From Lanius collurio (Eukaryota; Chordata; Aves; Passeriformes; Laniidae): DNA of 64,000 nucleotides. The position numbers and the translations under genes are program-made. Shown here piece after piece: positions 11,761 to 25,500 of this stretch (within the stretch, counting starts at the first letter, position 1; each line of letters opens with the position of its first letter). The stretch lies in assembly GCA_020086605.1 (NCBI GenBank), contig JACBWW010000017.1, positions 12,654,736-12,718,735 on the forward strand. The letters run 5' to 3'. The notes beneath the pieces were generated by a model. That model was not told the origin of the DNA, ran no database searches, and worked only from the letters and a program-made list of their open reading frames with translations.

Positions 11761-14700
11761 GCTTAGCATGCATCTATCCATCTATCTTCCTCATACCTAA
11801 CTTGAACTAAAATAATTACATCTAAAGCTGAATTTCTAGAGATGATACATAATCCCTGATATAAAATACTTTTACACTTATGTATTTTATTATATTTTAA
11901 AAGTATTGTTGTTCGCTACATTAAATATGCTTACTATACTGTGCATTATAATAGTTTCTGTTTTGTGTACACAATATATTACACATTATTTAAACTGTCT
12001 TCACAGTTTGGGGAGCTGCTACTGCTCTTCCCTGAACCCCAATACACAGCTTCACTCCTAATCCTAAGTAGCTACATCTGGACCTTCTCATTTCTGTTAA
12101 AGAACAAGTTTCATGCTGTCAACAACATCTGGATAGCTGCATTCCTCAGAAAGTCCAGCCTGACAAGCATTAAGAACTGGGAACCAAGCACTCCTGTCAA
12201 AAGGATCCAAGAAAACTTATTACCAGATGCTAGTAAATCCAGAGCTGATGAGACACAGAAAATACTAGAAGAGTTTCCTTCCAATCATGATTTGACACTT
12301 CTATTTTAAAACTCTTCTGAGATTGTTTTAAGCTTCTAAAATAAAGAACTAAAGCCTAGAAATTCTAGAACCTGACTGGGAATTTTGCTATCATTGTATA
12401 TAAAGTGCACATAGCTGTAACAGAAATTGGGAGCACGAGAAAAAGAAGTATTTACTCACTGTGACCATTTTCACTCCTTAGAGGAAAGACCAGATGCTAC
12501 TCAGGCACAAGGATAAGGACAAAACTTCCATCGCATTAAAATCAACCACAGAATATATGTATGCAGTAGCTTGAAAACACAGTCTTCACAGTTCTTTGCT
12601 CATATAACTCTTCATAAATTTTTAATTAAGGTGCCACAGGTACTCACAAACAAAGGGTATAGAAACAAATAAAACTTGGAAGTTTTAATGGAGAGCTCTT
12701 TTTCTCCATTAACTGAGTGCTGGACAGTGGCCAGGAAAAACACCTTATATTTCACCCTTCGAGGCTCAGCTAGGTCTGAAATGCATGCAATGATTTGTCT
12801 GGGAACATGAACAAGTCCTGCTCATGTGAGTGTTGCTTATTGATGCTTTCATCAGTAAGGTATTACTAAGGCATTAATAAGGCACACAGAAGGACAGCAA
12901 GACACAAACCTACCACAGGGGCTTTGGACAGGATGGCATCTACAGGCTGGATGCATACCATGCTGTTCACACCATGAACACTTGTATCAATCCTCCAGTA
13001 GCTAAATAGCAGTAACTTGCATTGATCACAACACAGGCTGCCCAAGTTTTGCACGTGTTTGAAAAAATGCATCAGTTAGGCCTCAAAACATAGAATTACT
13101 GCACCAAACTACAGGGCAATATTCGAGGGGTTATTGTAGTTCACTATATATCAGGTTACTGGCAAACAAGGGAACTAAAAAGGAGTTATACAGAGCAGTT
13201 ATCACTGTGGTACAATATGGCAGCAAGACCACCATGCCCTCAAGTTCTGCCATAGCTGATGAAGCAATGATTGTTACTGTCTGGGGACTCACTGAACTCT
13301 CGTTTTCATTTAGTTAAGACTTACTTTGAGCCAGCTGTTGATCTCATTATTGCAGAGGGAGAACAGGAAAAGTGATGCTGTAGTTTGGACAAAAGCCCCA
13401 CTAGCAATAAAAATCCCAGCATCTTGAAACCTCCATCAGAAGCCTGTCCCACCTCCCTTTTCAAAACAGCAGCAGAAGTAATACAAGACAAAACCATAAC
13501 AACACTTAGCAGAATTCTCAAGTGTAAATTTAAGAAGATGGAAGTGCTGTGCCATATTCTTCCAGGCTAGTGTAAAGCCTACAAAAAACTTCTGCCAGGC
13601 CTGAGTACTAAACTGCTAATCAGTACTTTATTGACTAGAGTAAATGAACTGGAAGCAACTTCAGTTTTAACAGCCTTTCACGATCATGGAAGATTTATTA
13701 GTTACCTCATTGTGGTTTAGTGCTTTAGTGTATAGAACTCCTTGCCACAGACATGGACACATTCTCATTATTTGATGAAGAGCAAACAGCTCTCTCCATT
13801 ATCCCTCTGCAACCAACTGAGGTAGGGGAAGGACCTCTTCCATGTACTTCTCTGGATGCAAAAGCCACTATTCCACAAATATGCCTAAATCAGTTTTGAG
13901 CAAAGCTTATAATACAGCTTGTAGTAGTTTCAGATACACTTGTATTACAACTACAACAGTGGATGTGCATTTGGATATAACCTGACCTACAAAGGGGTGT
14001 AAAAAAACTTGGGAAGCACGAGAACAGATTTATTGGAAAGATGGCAGCTCCAGAACCCAACCCCCCCATTTAAAAAAAGGAGAGAGAAAGAATTTTAAAA
14101 TGTAGCAGAGCAACTGCTGCTAAATTTGCTTAAACAAATACTGGAAGGACAGGAACCCAACCTTCCAGTGCACAGCTTCTTGACAGAGCAATGATGAAGT
14201 TACACACTAGGAAAAACATTCCTCAGAGACATAACTAAACAGGCTTAAAAGATGAAGACAGAAAAGCTAGTTGCAAGTCAATTAGAAAACATCTACTTAA
14301 AAAACCCCAAACCACTAGCTGCTCTCAGTCTCACTAATTATGCTGTTTCAGAATACTTCTTTCCCAGAAATATTTTGCAAGGAATAAATGACTTAATTCT
14401 TTTGCAGAACAATACCCACTATTCAGAGTGGCCTGCCATTCCCTTCCTCTGACAAAAGCTGTCAGATCTGGCAAAGGCAGAATAAAAGATGAATCCAGGT
14501 CCTGTGATAAAAGGACCTTCTGTGAGAAACCAAAAGTCTCTTCTCAGCATAAGGATGCACCCAAACTAGGGGGTAAACAAATACGGAAATAAATTACAGG
14601 CATCTGCCAGCACTGTGATACTTGCCAACTCTTGCTGACAAAATATTCAGTTTTAACTCACCTACAACTTTCCACTACTGTGAGCCTACAAAAATCAAAA

Positions 14701-15249
14701 TCCTTTGACCTCAATGCTAACAAACAAGATTTGCTCAGCCCATATACTCTGCATGCAACAGTAACACAAATCTATGATTTTAGTATAATGTTTATGCATA
14801 TTTAATATTAATTACATTTACATATTTAAATTCTCCCACTACATTAACAATACTAGATACAATATTTAGTAAAAACAACTAGCATGATTAAGTCTTCAAA
14901 TTTTGGTAGTTTTCTATCAAGTATAAAACAGAATAGAAAACAAAGTTACCATGTGAAGAAGAAAGCATATGCTAAGAGAAGCAGCCAAGACCTGTTGCAA
15001 AACACAGATCATGTATGCTGACACTTAGACAAAACTTTGCAGTAATAAAGGTATTGTCATTCACTATATTTATAAGAAACTGCCTAATAGTTCAGTTACT
15101 GACTGCACTACAGTGATTATTTAAAAAAGCCCACAGAGCACAGCATCTTGTCCTTCAGAAATAATTTGTACATACGAAATGACCTTGTTTAAACTGTATG
15201 TGCTAGAAAATATAGAACTCTGTAATAGAAAGATGTTAAAAAAGTTGAA
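11761..15249. other. Intergenic DNA between the CR1 fragments and RAB18 3' end
   Basis: AT-rich. Nothing is recognised apart from chance open frames such as 11941-12309 on the plus strand (122 residues, no similarity that I know). Its right part could belong to a longer RAB18 3' UTR. Confidence 0.5.
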
Positions 15250-16332
15250 TACTGTGGAAAAAAATTTATTAAGTCTATACAAGTCTTCTGAAACAAACCA
15301 TTGGCTTTGATACAGTAAATTCAAGTGAATACTCATTGCAATAGTATTTTTTCATACAGAGATCAAGAAGCCCTATAGCTTCCCATTTAGTGTCTGTGAC
15401 AGTTTTATTTCTGAATAAGTAGCTGCACAAAGCAGATGTGATGAGAGATCTCACAGCCACAGTGAGCAACAATTGAGATAAACTTATATTACAAACATTT
15501 CAGAAAATTAAGAATTCATACTGAAGTGTGGCAAATCAATTCACAATGAAAGAACAATGACATCACTCACACCCCTTGCCAATAATGAAGACTTTCTGCA
15601 GCAAGTCTAGAGCAGACCATCATAAAAACCTAGAGTGCAAGAGTACTACAAATTAAGTATATAAATATCACAGGATTAAAACTCCAGTTAAGCCATCAAC
15701 TGAAGTGATGATTAAAAGGAAAACATGGCATCTCCCAGCTTTGCAAAGGAAGCTTTCAAAGCATCTCTTCAAGAAAGTGCTGATAGCAACTAGGGCCTGT
15801 GCCAATTTGTGTTTTAGACTCCACTGCTGTAAGACAAAGTTTTAGCAGATTTGTCTATGAACTGTATAATCCTGCTGCTTTTAATACCTTAAAAAACATT
15901 TACTAGAAGGGATGAAATGTAACATTTATAGCTCATACTGTTTCCAAGATTTATGCACACTATATAGTTCTACAATTTCAACAGAATTTAAAAATAAGAT
16001 GAAGAGCAGACAATGCAGTGATGTGTTTGTTAGATGGCTTTGTTTAGAATAGTTATGCAATTAATGTATACAGTTGTAAAATTTTTAGTGCATTTGTTCT
16101 TGCACATTATTTATGCTACTTATAAAAATCTGAAGATTGCAAATCGGGCATGCTTATCATAACATTTTTAAACTGGGAAAGCTGCAGAACATTTTTTCTA
16201 CAAGTGTTCACTGCCATGATACAAAACAAATATGTGCAAACTGCAAGGTCCCTAAAAATAGCATTTAATGACTTTATGTACAGAAAGATGTAACTATCTG
16301 TTTAAATATGCAAAGAATAAGCTTCCCAAAGT
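15250..16332 (-). other. RAB18: Probable RAB18 3' UTR with candidate poly(A) signals
   Basis: AT-rich sequence directly after the RAB18 stop codon with no repeat or coding signal. On the minus strand there are candidate poly(A) signals: ATTAAA at 15880-15885, AATAAA at 15404-15409, and AATAAA at 15265-15270. The last is followed by a run of T and a second T-rich stretch, the arrangement expected of a cleavage site. The true 3' end cannot be fixed without transcript data and may lie further left. Confidence 0.45.
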
Positions 16333-16511
16333 TTATAACATAGAACAATATCCACCACATGCTCCTCCTCCTCCATATCCTTCTTCTTTGTTTGACAATT
16401 TTACACCTCTGTTTTGGCTTTCACTCTCCCACAGTCCAGGAGTCTGAATGATTTTTTCAACAAGTTCTTCAAAGGCACACTGCACACCATCACATGTTTT
16501 TGCACTTGCCT
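16333..16511 (-). CDS. RAB18: RAB18 last coding exon (SAK motif, prenylation tail)
   Basis: 179 nt that complete Glu149 and encode residues 150-207 plus TAA. It begins ASAKTCDG, so the G5 SAK motif is present. It ends in a Gly-rich tail and CSML. Human RAB18 ends CSVL. The Cys at 204 is the expected geranylgeranyl acceptor. The acceptor reads CTCTCCAG|AG. Confidence 0.97.
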
Positions 16512-19500
16512 CTGGAGAGGGGACACAAAAAGTCAAGCATTACCATAACTTCTGGTAACTTGTTTATTATTTCTCTTTCAGTTAAGTTTCAACCTACAAT
16601 AGACTTGGAACTTCTACAACATATTCTGTAAAAATATAGCAGTGCCAAAAGGAGCAGGTATGCAGATACACATGTAGCACCTCAAAGTATTTTTAATAGA
16701 AGAGCTTTCAAGTTGAACTTCACTAGAACATATGGAGACAGCTATAGCTTAGCTTTATTTTTCAGTGGAAAGTAGTAGGAAAAATTAGAATTCTTGTCTG
16801 AAAAAAACGGTTGCTATTCTGTATTTCAGTTCTGTACATTAGTCATAACTGCAGTACCATCAGACCATAAGAACCAAAGCTCCATACTGCAGTATTCTGG
16901 GTCCATCACCATGATAAAACTCATCTGATAAAAACGCAATAAGGGACTTCATTCCTTTTGCAGTTAGAAGAATTCTAGGTAATTTCACTCAGGATCCTTA
17001 CTTTGACCAAGACTAAGAAATCTAATCACAGGTTATATTATGAGAACAATAGACACCACCAGAAATTGTTTGGTTCCACAAGGGCTTGCCCTGTATGTCT
17101 ATGCAGACACTTAATATATATAGCAGGCATATATACATATATATATATGCACACTTATAGTCTAACTCTTTTTTTTTCCTCTTCCATGCACTTAATAGCT
17201 TGTGCCTCAACTTTGAACTTTTATTTCCACATCTGACACTGTTGCTGAAAAGAAACACAGAAGGACCCTAAACAAAAATAAGTCTTTAGCCAGAGATAAA
17301 GAATGTAAGTCTAAGTACAGGAATGAATGTGTACATGTCAATGAACTACTCTGCTACTGGAATCAACCTGTTAAATAATCCCTTCTGATCCTTAGGTGAA
17401 ACATGTAAAAAACATATGCATAAAGAGCCAATTCTGCATCCATATTTTAATTTATCATTATATGGCTTGGCCCACAAGACCCATTTCATTTTGCAGCAAG
17501 ATGAGACCAATATATTTGCTCCAGTCACAATTATGTAATTATTCAATCCCACCCCCATTTATAAATTAATGATATACCTACCTATTTTTACATCCCAGTT
17601 CTAATACAGATATCTCTCAGGTACCAGCTGTTTTGCTATACTGAAGGCTGGGCACTAGCACCAGTTTTCCCTCTTTCATTTTGCTTCTGTAATTCATTTA
17701 GCAAGTCAACTAGGAAAAGAAATCAGACAAAACCCCAAACCCAAAACCGGTTTCATCAGGCTACAGAGAGCCTGCACTCTGCCCTTCATCCTTATGAATT
17801 TCTATGTAGTCATCCACAGTTAGAACAGATATCTGAACATGGGGACAATTTTAAAAAACAGGAATACCCATTATCTTTGTGCCTACTGCAGGTGAGAAAT
17901 ACCAGCTGGACCAGACATGTAAAGACTATCACTCTTACAGAAGTGGTACTTTTCCTTGTATAACAAAAATCAAGAAAAATCTCTGCAAATATCTGTAACA
18001 TACCTATGAACAACATGGAATGTTTTCTTGCAAATTTGAGGCCTTCATTTCTGTCAACTTCACGGTTTTCCTACAATAAAACAAAACATTAGTATTCATT
18101 ATTAACAAAATATACCAGCAGATGACTTACTGCAGTTGAATTTGGTTTACCTTATCAATCTTGTTTCCAACTAACATTTTCACTATGTCATTCCTTGTGC
18201 AGTATGTTTCCAATTCATTTAACCAGTTATCCAGCTTGACAAAAGTATCTCTTCTCGTGACATCATAAACTGAAAGATATTAGCGGTATTATTTCCACAA
18301 TTTTTTTGCAAGAATTACAGCTTTCATTACAAAAGGAGCAATAATCATGGCTTTTTAAATCAGAAAATTGAAGGAGTCCAAAGGATTCAAATTTACCTTC
18401 TACAGAAACAATTGGAAAAAAAAGTAGGACATCCACTAGCTCAAATCACTGATGCAGAAAACCTCCAAGCTTCAGCCACCTATGGTTCTCAGGCTAATAT
18501 ACCTTGATACATCCTAGCTTACAGGCTAGAGACTATGATTCTCCAAGGAATTACAGCAGATCCCTGATGTAGGATACCTAAAATCACTACACAACAGCTA
18601 TGCAAAGAGAATGGCATAACCTTCAGTACTGAAGCTATGGAAGTGTTTTTTCCTTTGTTTCCACATCCCATGTGCAGACAGGCATAAACAGCTTCTTTCA
18701 ATCAAATCTGTAACTTGGCTTGAATGAATAACCTTGTTTTTTGGAAGACAGGTAACAAAGAAATAGTCAGGTGTAGTGAATAGAATGGGAGAGCAAATCT
18801 CAACAGCAGAACCTTCTGTCTCCTGAAGAGTGCTTGTTTACAGCTTTCAACACTAAGTGGCAGGTTCAGTGCAACTAAGTGACTTGACACAACATGCTTT
18901 GACAGCACCTTCCTATTCCAGGAAGATAATGCAACTCATGACTTGGGAAACCTACCAGGAGGTTATTCCACATTAAACAATTTTAACCAGACACGGTATC
19001 TTAGCAAGGTTCTCCAAAGTCAGAAGCAACTTCAACAAAATTAAATGTACTTCCCTGCCCATACTTTAGCTAGCTCCTCACTCCTAGCAGTGGAGAAGCA
19101 GAACTTCAGAGCTCAATGCCTAGCAAACAGGCTTCCATATATGAAAAAAAAGCACAAATGAGACCTCACTGTGAAGCTGCAGTTATGGGTTTTGCCTGGG
19201 GTTCTCACAAACAGACTGGTGCTTTCTACATGCCCAGCTAGCCTTTTCCAAGTGATTCTGACTGCGTGACACCCTGTTGCGGTGGGCACCTCCACAACAT
19301 CCTGCCAGTTGGGAGACAATAAAAAAAACCCAGCCAGATTCCACACTGTTTATATTAATTTCATTAGGAACAAACAACAGGGAGAAGAAAAGAAACAGCT
19401 GTATCATACTGATATAGAGACCCCACTGAGGTGATTTTTTTTTCACTCTGCATTTTGTAAACACAGGCAAAACCAAAAAGCAATAAAAGACACATTCATG

Positions 19501-22500
19501 ACAGTACAAGGACAACAGCTCCAAGCTATCCTTTCAGATAGCAGTAGCTTTTATTCTCATGCAAAAATCAGAGCTTCTCAAGCCAGTTAAGACTGACTAC
19601 ATGATAAAGAGGTTGAGACATCAAGATCCTTTAATGTGAGTTGTTCAACACAAAGATTTTTAATATCAATTAGATATCACATAAAGGCTATATGAGTTTG
19701 TGTAACTCCAATGCACGAGAAAACCACAAACATTTGAACTAGCATGCAAAGATATACTTACCTAGGATAACACCTTGTGCACCTCTGTAGTAACTGGGGG
19801 TTAATGTTCTGAACCGCTCCTGACCTGCAGTATCCTAAAAAGCCATTCAAAAAGTTCAATTATTTAGAATTTAAGCAGAATGTAGTTTAGCTTTCAGGTA
19901 TTCTACTCCTAATCAACATAAAAAGTAATATTTAAACTATATTCCACTAGCAGATTAGCTGAGTTTATTCCATCCCCTGATGTTTTACTACACATTAACT
20001 TTGAGATTTTACGTAGTCTGTCCTGGCAAACACCTTTATCTATTAGATGTAGTATGTAACTGGATCATATAACAGTTAGATAGCCATTTCTGCAAAGGCA
20101 TTTGATCTGCAGCTAGTACTGCAGCAACCAGCAGGAAAGCAGCACAGCTGCAGTACTAAGATTTTCTAACAGCCTATGACAAAACCAGTTCCTTCACTTC
20201 TATCACTTGGTCCAATTAAATTTGATTGAGCATCTGGGTAAATGCACTAACATGCCATAACACAGCAGAAGTAGAAATAAGTCAGAGGTTTTTCTGGTTT
20301 TAAGAAAAGTTGAGTTTACATCCTAAAATTAGAATGCTGTTTTCTTATCAGAGATTAAGTTATAGTGGACACTCATTGAAGACCTTATGCATAGAATATT
20401 TAAACAACTTTATCCAATTTACCCAGCTCAGAAGTGACACATGAAACACTGTGTATTCCCTGACAAAGAACCTGAATAAGCAAGCTGGACCTCAATACTC
20501 TATAAGCCATTCAGTCAATGACACACATCTCAAACTGGTTTTATGTTATGATGCACCTTCACAGGCTTTTCTTTTCCAGTGTAGCTCAGGATTATTTCTT
20601 TATATTTACCAACACGTAACAGTAACGTATCATTCCTCGTTCTGCTATCAGTCTGGTTTTCATCCTGTATGCCTTTTTTATTTTCTGTCAAGCTATTGCA
20701 TTTATTTTCCTTGCCAAACCTGTTTATTTCATGGATGATTACTACTATAACTAAGACCTAACTCCTGTTTGTTAGTGAGGTATGAAACACCCTCCAAAGC
20801 TACAGAAACACTGCAATACATATTTCATGTTCTACTACTACTTCCCAAGGAAACAAAGGTCTGGTATCTAGCTTATATGAGAAACAAGGTTTTAATCTTG
20901 CTTGGTACAAGAAGACACAACTGGGTCTAGCTATCCAAAAGGTGTTCCAAGTCACATAAGTCTGGGGGATGGTTTACACAATGGAGAATATTTTTAAAAA
21001 GCTTGGAAGTACTTTTTCTTCACTTCCCATAATAGAAGTTCGACTTTTAACTAGAATAGAAGTTGAACACTCTAAAGCTACAATTACAAACACTGCTCCT
21101 CTCTCTTTGAAAAGCATCTGCTACACATAAATCTGACATTGAGCCTATAAAAGTCTTTATATGAGGGCTATGAAGTTTAGACTAAAAATGGGTTTAAAGA
21201 GGTAATATATGAGCATGCAATTGTAATTCTTAACCTATTAATATACAACCTCAGTGTTACAGGCAAAGTTTAGTAAAGAAGTGCACCCTTCTACTGATTT
21301 AACATCATTTAATTCCTCTTTTTCTCTACTTCTATCCCAACCAGACCAGGAACTAGACTGCAGAAGCTCACAGGCAGCAGAACCACTGCATCAGCCAGTT
21401 GTCCCACAATTCACTGCCATTTCTGAATGCTGCAGTATTAATGTCCCACTTCTCCAAACCCCCTCCATATTAACAGAAAAGGATTCTATACAAACTGTGC
21501 ATTTTACAAACCCTAGTTATTCCTAAAGCAAAGCAATACATGAAGAATTTAGGAGAGACTTACCCATATTGCCAGTTTAGCTTTGTTTCCATCAACTGAA
21601 ATAGTTTTCACCTTGAAGTCCACACCTAGAGGAGGAAGAATATTTTAGTTCTTTAAACATACCACAGCTCTCTTTTAAAAAGAGAAATGGAAAAAAAATA
21701 AAATCAAACGCTGAAAAAAAATCTGTGTTTTCACATGAGCAGGAAGAGTAAGTTCTATTAGCTATTTATGAACCTTACTCAAAATGCAATGTTTTCTTGC
21801 TGACAGACTTTTGCAAAAGCATAAGGGCCTTTTAAGCCATTGACTCAAAATATTTTATGGAAGTAAGGCAAATAAGCACATCTCTTTCATTAAAGCACAT
21901 ATGCTAGGACAAATTTTCAAGTTTATAATACAAATGGATTAACTGTCTATTCACTACTCATAAACATGTCCTCCAAACAGACAACAAGGTAATGGTTCTG
22001 CTGCTCAGTCATCTATTCCAACATGTAACAGCTCTTCCCCATGATTGTGTCCTCTACTCCCAGGAACTAGCAGCCTATCAACTGCTCAAGGACAAGATAC
22101 ACAAAAAACTCAGGCCAAGCAGAACAGTATGTTAGCAACTGCAAATTTAAAGCATATAGTGACACACATCTGTTTGAAAGGCTCAGCACAGTTATGATCC
22201 ATTATGCATTAATTTAACCATTGGGTTACTAATAGCAAGTAACTAACTAGAAATATGTTTCAAGTATTTTGGAGCAACTTTCACTTCCCACCAGGCAGCA
22301 GCTCTCAAATGAAGTAGCAGTGTGGAAAGTCAATACTTTTTTGAGAACAATTTTTAAAATGCAAAAGCAACCTTTTTGCACTTGGAATTACAAGTGAATC
22401 ATCACACTCCCTACCAGAAAAAGAATTTAACTATTCTAATAAAAAACAAGTAGAGCCTCAAGATGAGTGTGCTGCACTTACATTCCCAAGTTTATGCAGA

Positions 22501-25500
22501 TTACAAACAAATACAAACAGCTGCCAAAATACATACAACTTAAAGTCACAAAGGATATATAGGATGAGTAAGAAAGTGCATATTACAAGCAGCTTTAAAC
22601 TTCAGTTGCACTGAAGCTTAAAAGAGCTTTGTTTCAAAAAAAGATAAACACAATTTTTATTCCACTGTTTCACAGCTTCAGCTCACTGAAGTGTTCTCTG
22701 AAGGGTCAGATGTTTTTCAGACAATATTCTGCACTGGGAGAAGCTCATGCTCTATTTCAAGCAAAATTTTCCCAAAGTACATCAACTTTTGTAGTAGTTG
22801 AACAGAACTTAGGTTTTTTTCCATGTACTAGGACTCCTAGTCCCTAACATAGAAGTAATATAATGCTCAATACCATGTACAAGGATGGCACATTATTCTA
22901 GAGTTATGTTCACAGAAAAGAACAGTTGCTATTAACTTTAAACATCAGTTCTCAGAACTTTACCTAGTTCACAGAAGTCTGCTATGCTAGCAATTTGACC
23001 CTAGAGAACATTCTGTTCTGCTCACTTTCCAGTACTCAGCAATAACTTTTAGACTAACAGAATTTCTTTCTTCCACTATAATTGCATATTTCTCCCCCCT
23101 GAACTCCAAAAATCACCATTTTCAGTTCAGTCAGCAAGTCCAACAGTTCACAGTGCATTCTTTTTCCATTAGTCTGGTACCAAACCTGTAGCTTCAGATA
23201 TTACAAGTCTATTGGATATTTAACATGACAAAATATGTCAAAATAATCTCAAGAAACAAAACTTTCTTCCTCAAGATAAACATATTATATGTATTCTGAA
23301 GCCACGGTATCCTTCTCCCATTCAGTAACCAGATTCAGTATCTTGTGCTTGCACAGTTCAGCAATTTTCATATCGTGGATATTAACATATACACCTTTAT
23401 GTTAGCCTCACTGCTGGTTTAAAATTCACTTTACATTTTGCAAGAGCAATGCAAGTAAAATAAGAAACTAAAATAGTGACTAAACCCCATATGTTAAATG
23501 GACTGTTGAAAAGCAAAAGTATGAAAATGAATAGCACACCAAAATATACCCTTTGAAATGACTGAGGCATGTCAAATATAATTCTAACAAACAAAGGAGC
23601 TCAACACATACAAAAGCCAATTAACAAAAAGAAAACTTTTAAAGACTTAGGTTTTGGGTCGCCAATCTGCCATAATGAAAGATGGGTAGAAAAAAAAATT
23701 AAGGCTCAAGAAAATCTTGTTGAATTGAACCAACAGGATACTTGCATTTCGTAAAACCAACAGTGAATACAGACATGCTTGTGACAAGTGTCAGTTCTGA
23801 CCTTGCAAGAGTGATGTGTCTACCCCTGACAGCAGAACGCTGACAGAGCTTTCCTCCATGCCTGGGAAGGCAGCCAGAAACAAGACAGCACTACTAGACT
23901 GTACTCCTGTGTGTTAACACCTCCTGCCTCAACACTACACACTAACATACTATGGACTTACAATCTGCAAGAAGCAGCTCGGGCACTGATACTACCCTCA
24001 CATTCAAGCCAGTAATGCCATACTGTATTTATAGGAAGTGCACAATCAGCTACGGTGTAGTACTTGGGTTGTAGGTAAGTGACAAGTTGGACAGCTTAGG
24101 AGTTTGAGGACTCCAAATGCAAGGGAAGCTAAAAAGTTAAGAGACATCAGATCTGTGCAATACATCACTTCATTTGCACTGAACACTTATCTAGAATCTC
24201 TCATACAAAGAGCAAGTGAAGCAAGTGAAGACAAGCACGAGCAGTAAGGACAAAAGAAAATACTGGGGTACATGTAGTCTGGTACAATCCACGTGATGAA
24301 GCCAAACAAGCCAGACTCAAGAGAATATAAGCACAGATAACCTGCTAGGTTAAATACATTTAATCCAACTGAAGCTACTGAAGCTGAACTATCTGCCAAA
24401 AGAAGCTTATTCTTCAGAGAATATCCAAGGATTTTTAGTAAATTCTGAAGAAAAACCCACACAAAACAATCATTTAGGGTTTCTTTTAAATTGCACCCAA
24501 AAGGTCTGTGCAATCTATGAAGGTAAGGCATGTCTCAACAGGTCATCACAGGAGACCAGTTGTGCTGCAGTCAAGGCTTTCATCAGTTATTGTGAGTTTG
24601 TGTGCAGTTCTTGCTATATGTTAAAGAAAACAAAACCAACCAAAGTTCTCTTCCCTTTCTAATCCAAATAAAAAAATATAGTCACTTTAGCCAGTTCAGC
24701 AGTCAGTATGTAGATGACACTGAAAGAAGACATTTATAGCCCATTCATTCTGGAAAAGCACCATATTCTTCAGTAGCAACACGAAAGCCTTTAAAACCTC
24801 TTCTGTCCTTCTGTCTCCCATCTCAAAGCAAAATAGTGTTTAATTAGCACAAAACGAACTCCAAGCCAAGACTCACAAAGTGTTTTGAAACTTTAACATC
24901 TTGTAAGTACCTGAAATTGGCCTCTAGGGTCTGTCTTCATGCAGCAGAATAGCTACCTCTAGGAACTCACTCCAACTGCTTCATCTATATGAACAACAAA
25001 TCATGCCCTGAATTTAAAGTTGCTTCTCTGAAATATATTCAGAAAAGTGGCAATGCCACTGGATAGTAGTTTATAGAAAAGAAAGGCAGTTTATAGAAAA
25101 GAAAAACAAGAAAATAAGAACCCAGATGCCACCCTCTTCCAGTTTAAGTGGGAACAAAAATTAATCTGCTGTCCCCCATGAGTGCCCCACACACCATGCT
25201 GCAGGACTTGCACAGCTGGGGTCACAGCAGCTCTACTGCACAGCACTACCTCAAACATCCAGCTAGGTGGGCCTAACAGGGTGATCTGCACCAGCTTTTG
25301 CTCAGTCTCTAGAAACTGACTTTTCCTGTCAAATGATCACATTCACTCCACATTAGTATATCTGTTTCAGAACGCAAACTCTGTCTGAAGTTATGCTTAC
25401 ATTGAGTACTCTTCCTCCTTTTCCACACCAGAAACAGAGTAGAGTAGGACCTTCCAGGTAGGATTTGCCAGTAGTAAGCCTTGAATTGTTGCTATACAAC

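Noticed and set aside
11941..12309. 122-residue open frame on the plus strand
   Set aside because: No recognisable motif; composition is that of random AT-rich sequence.
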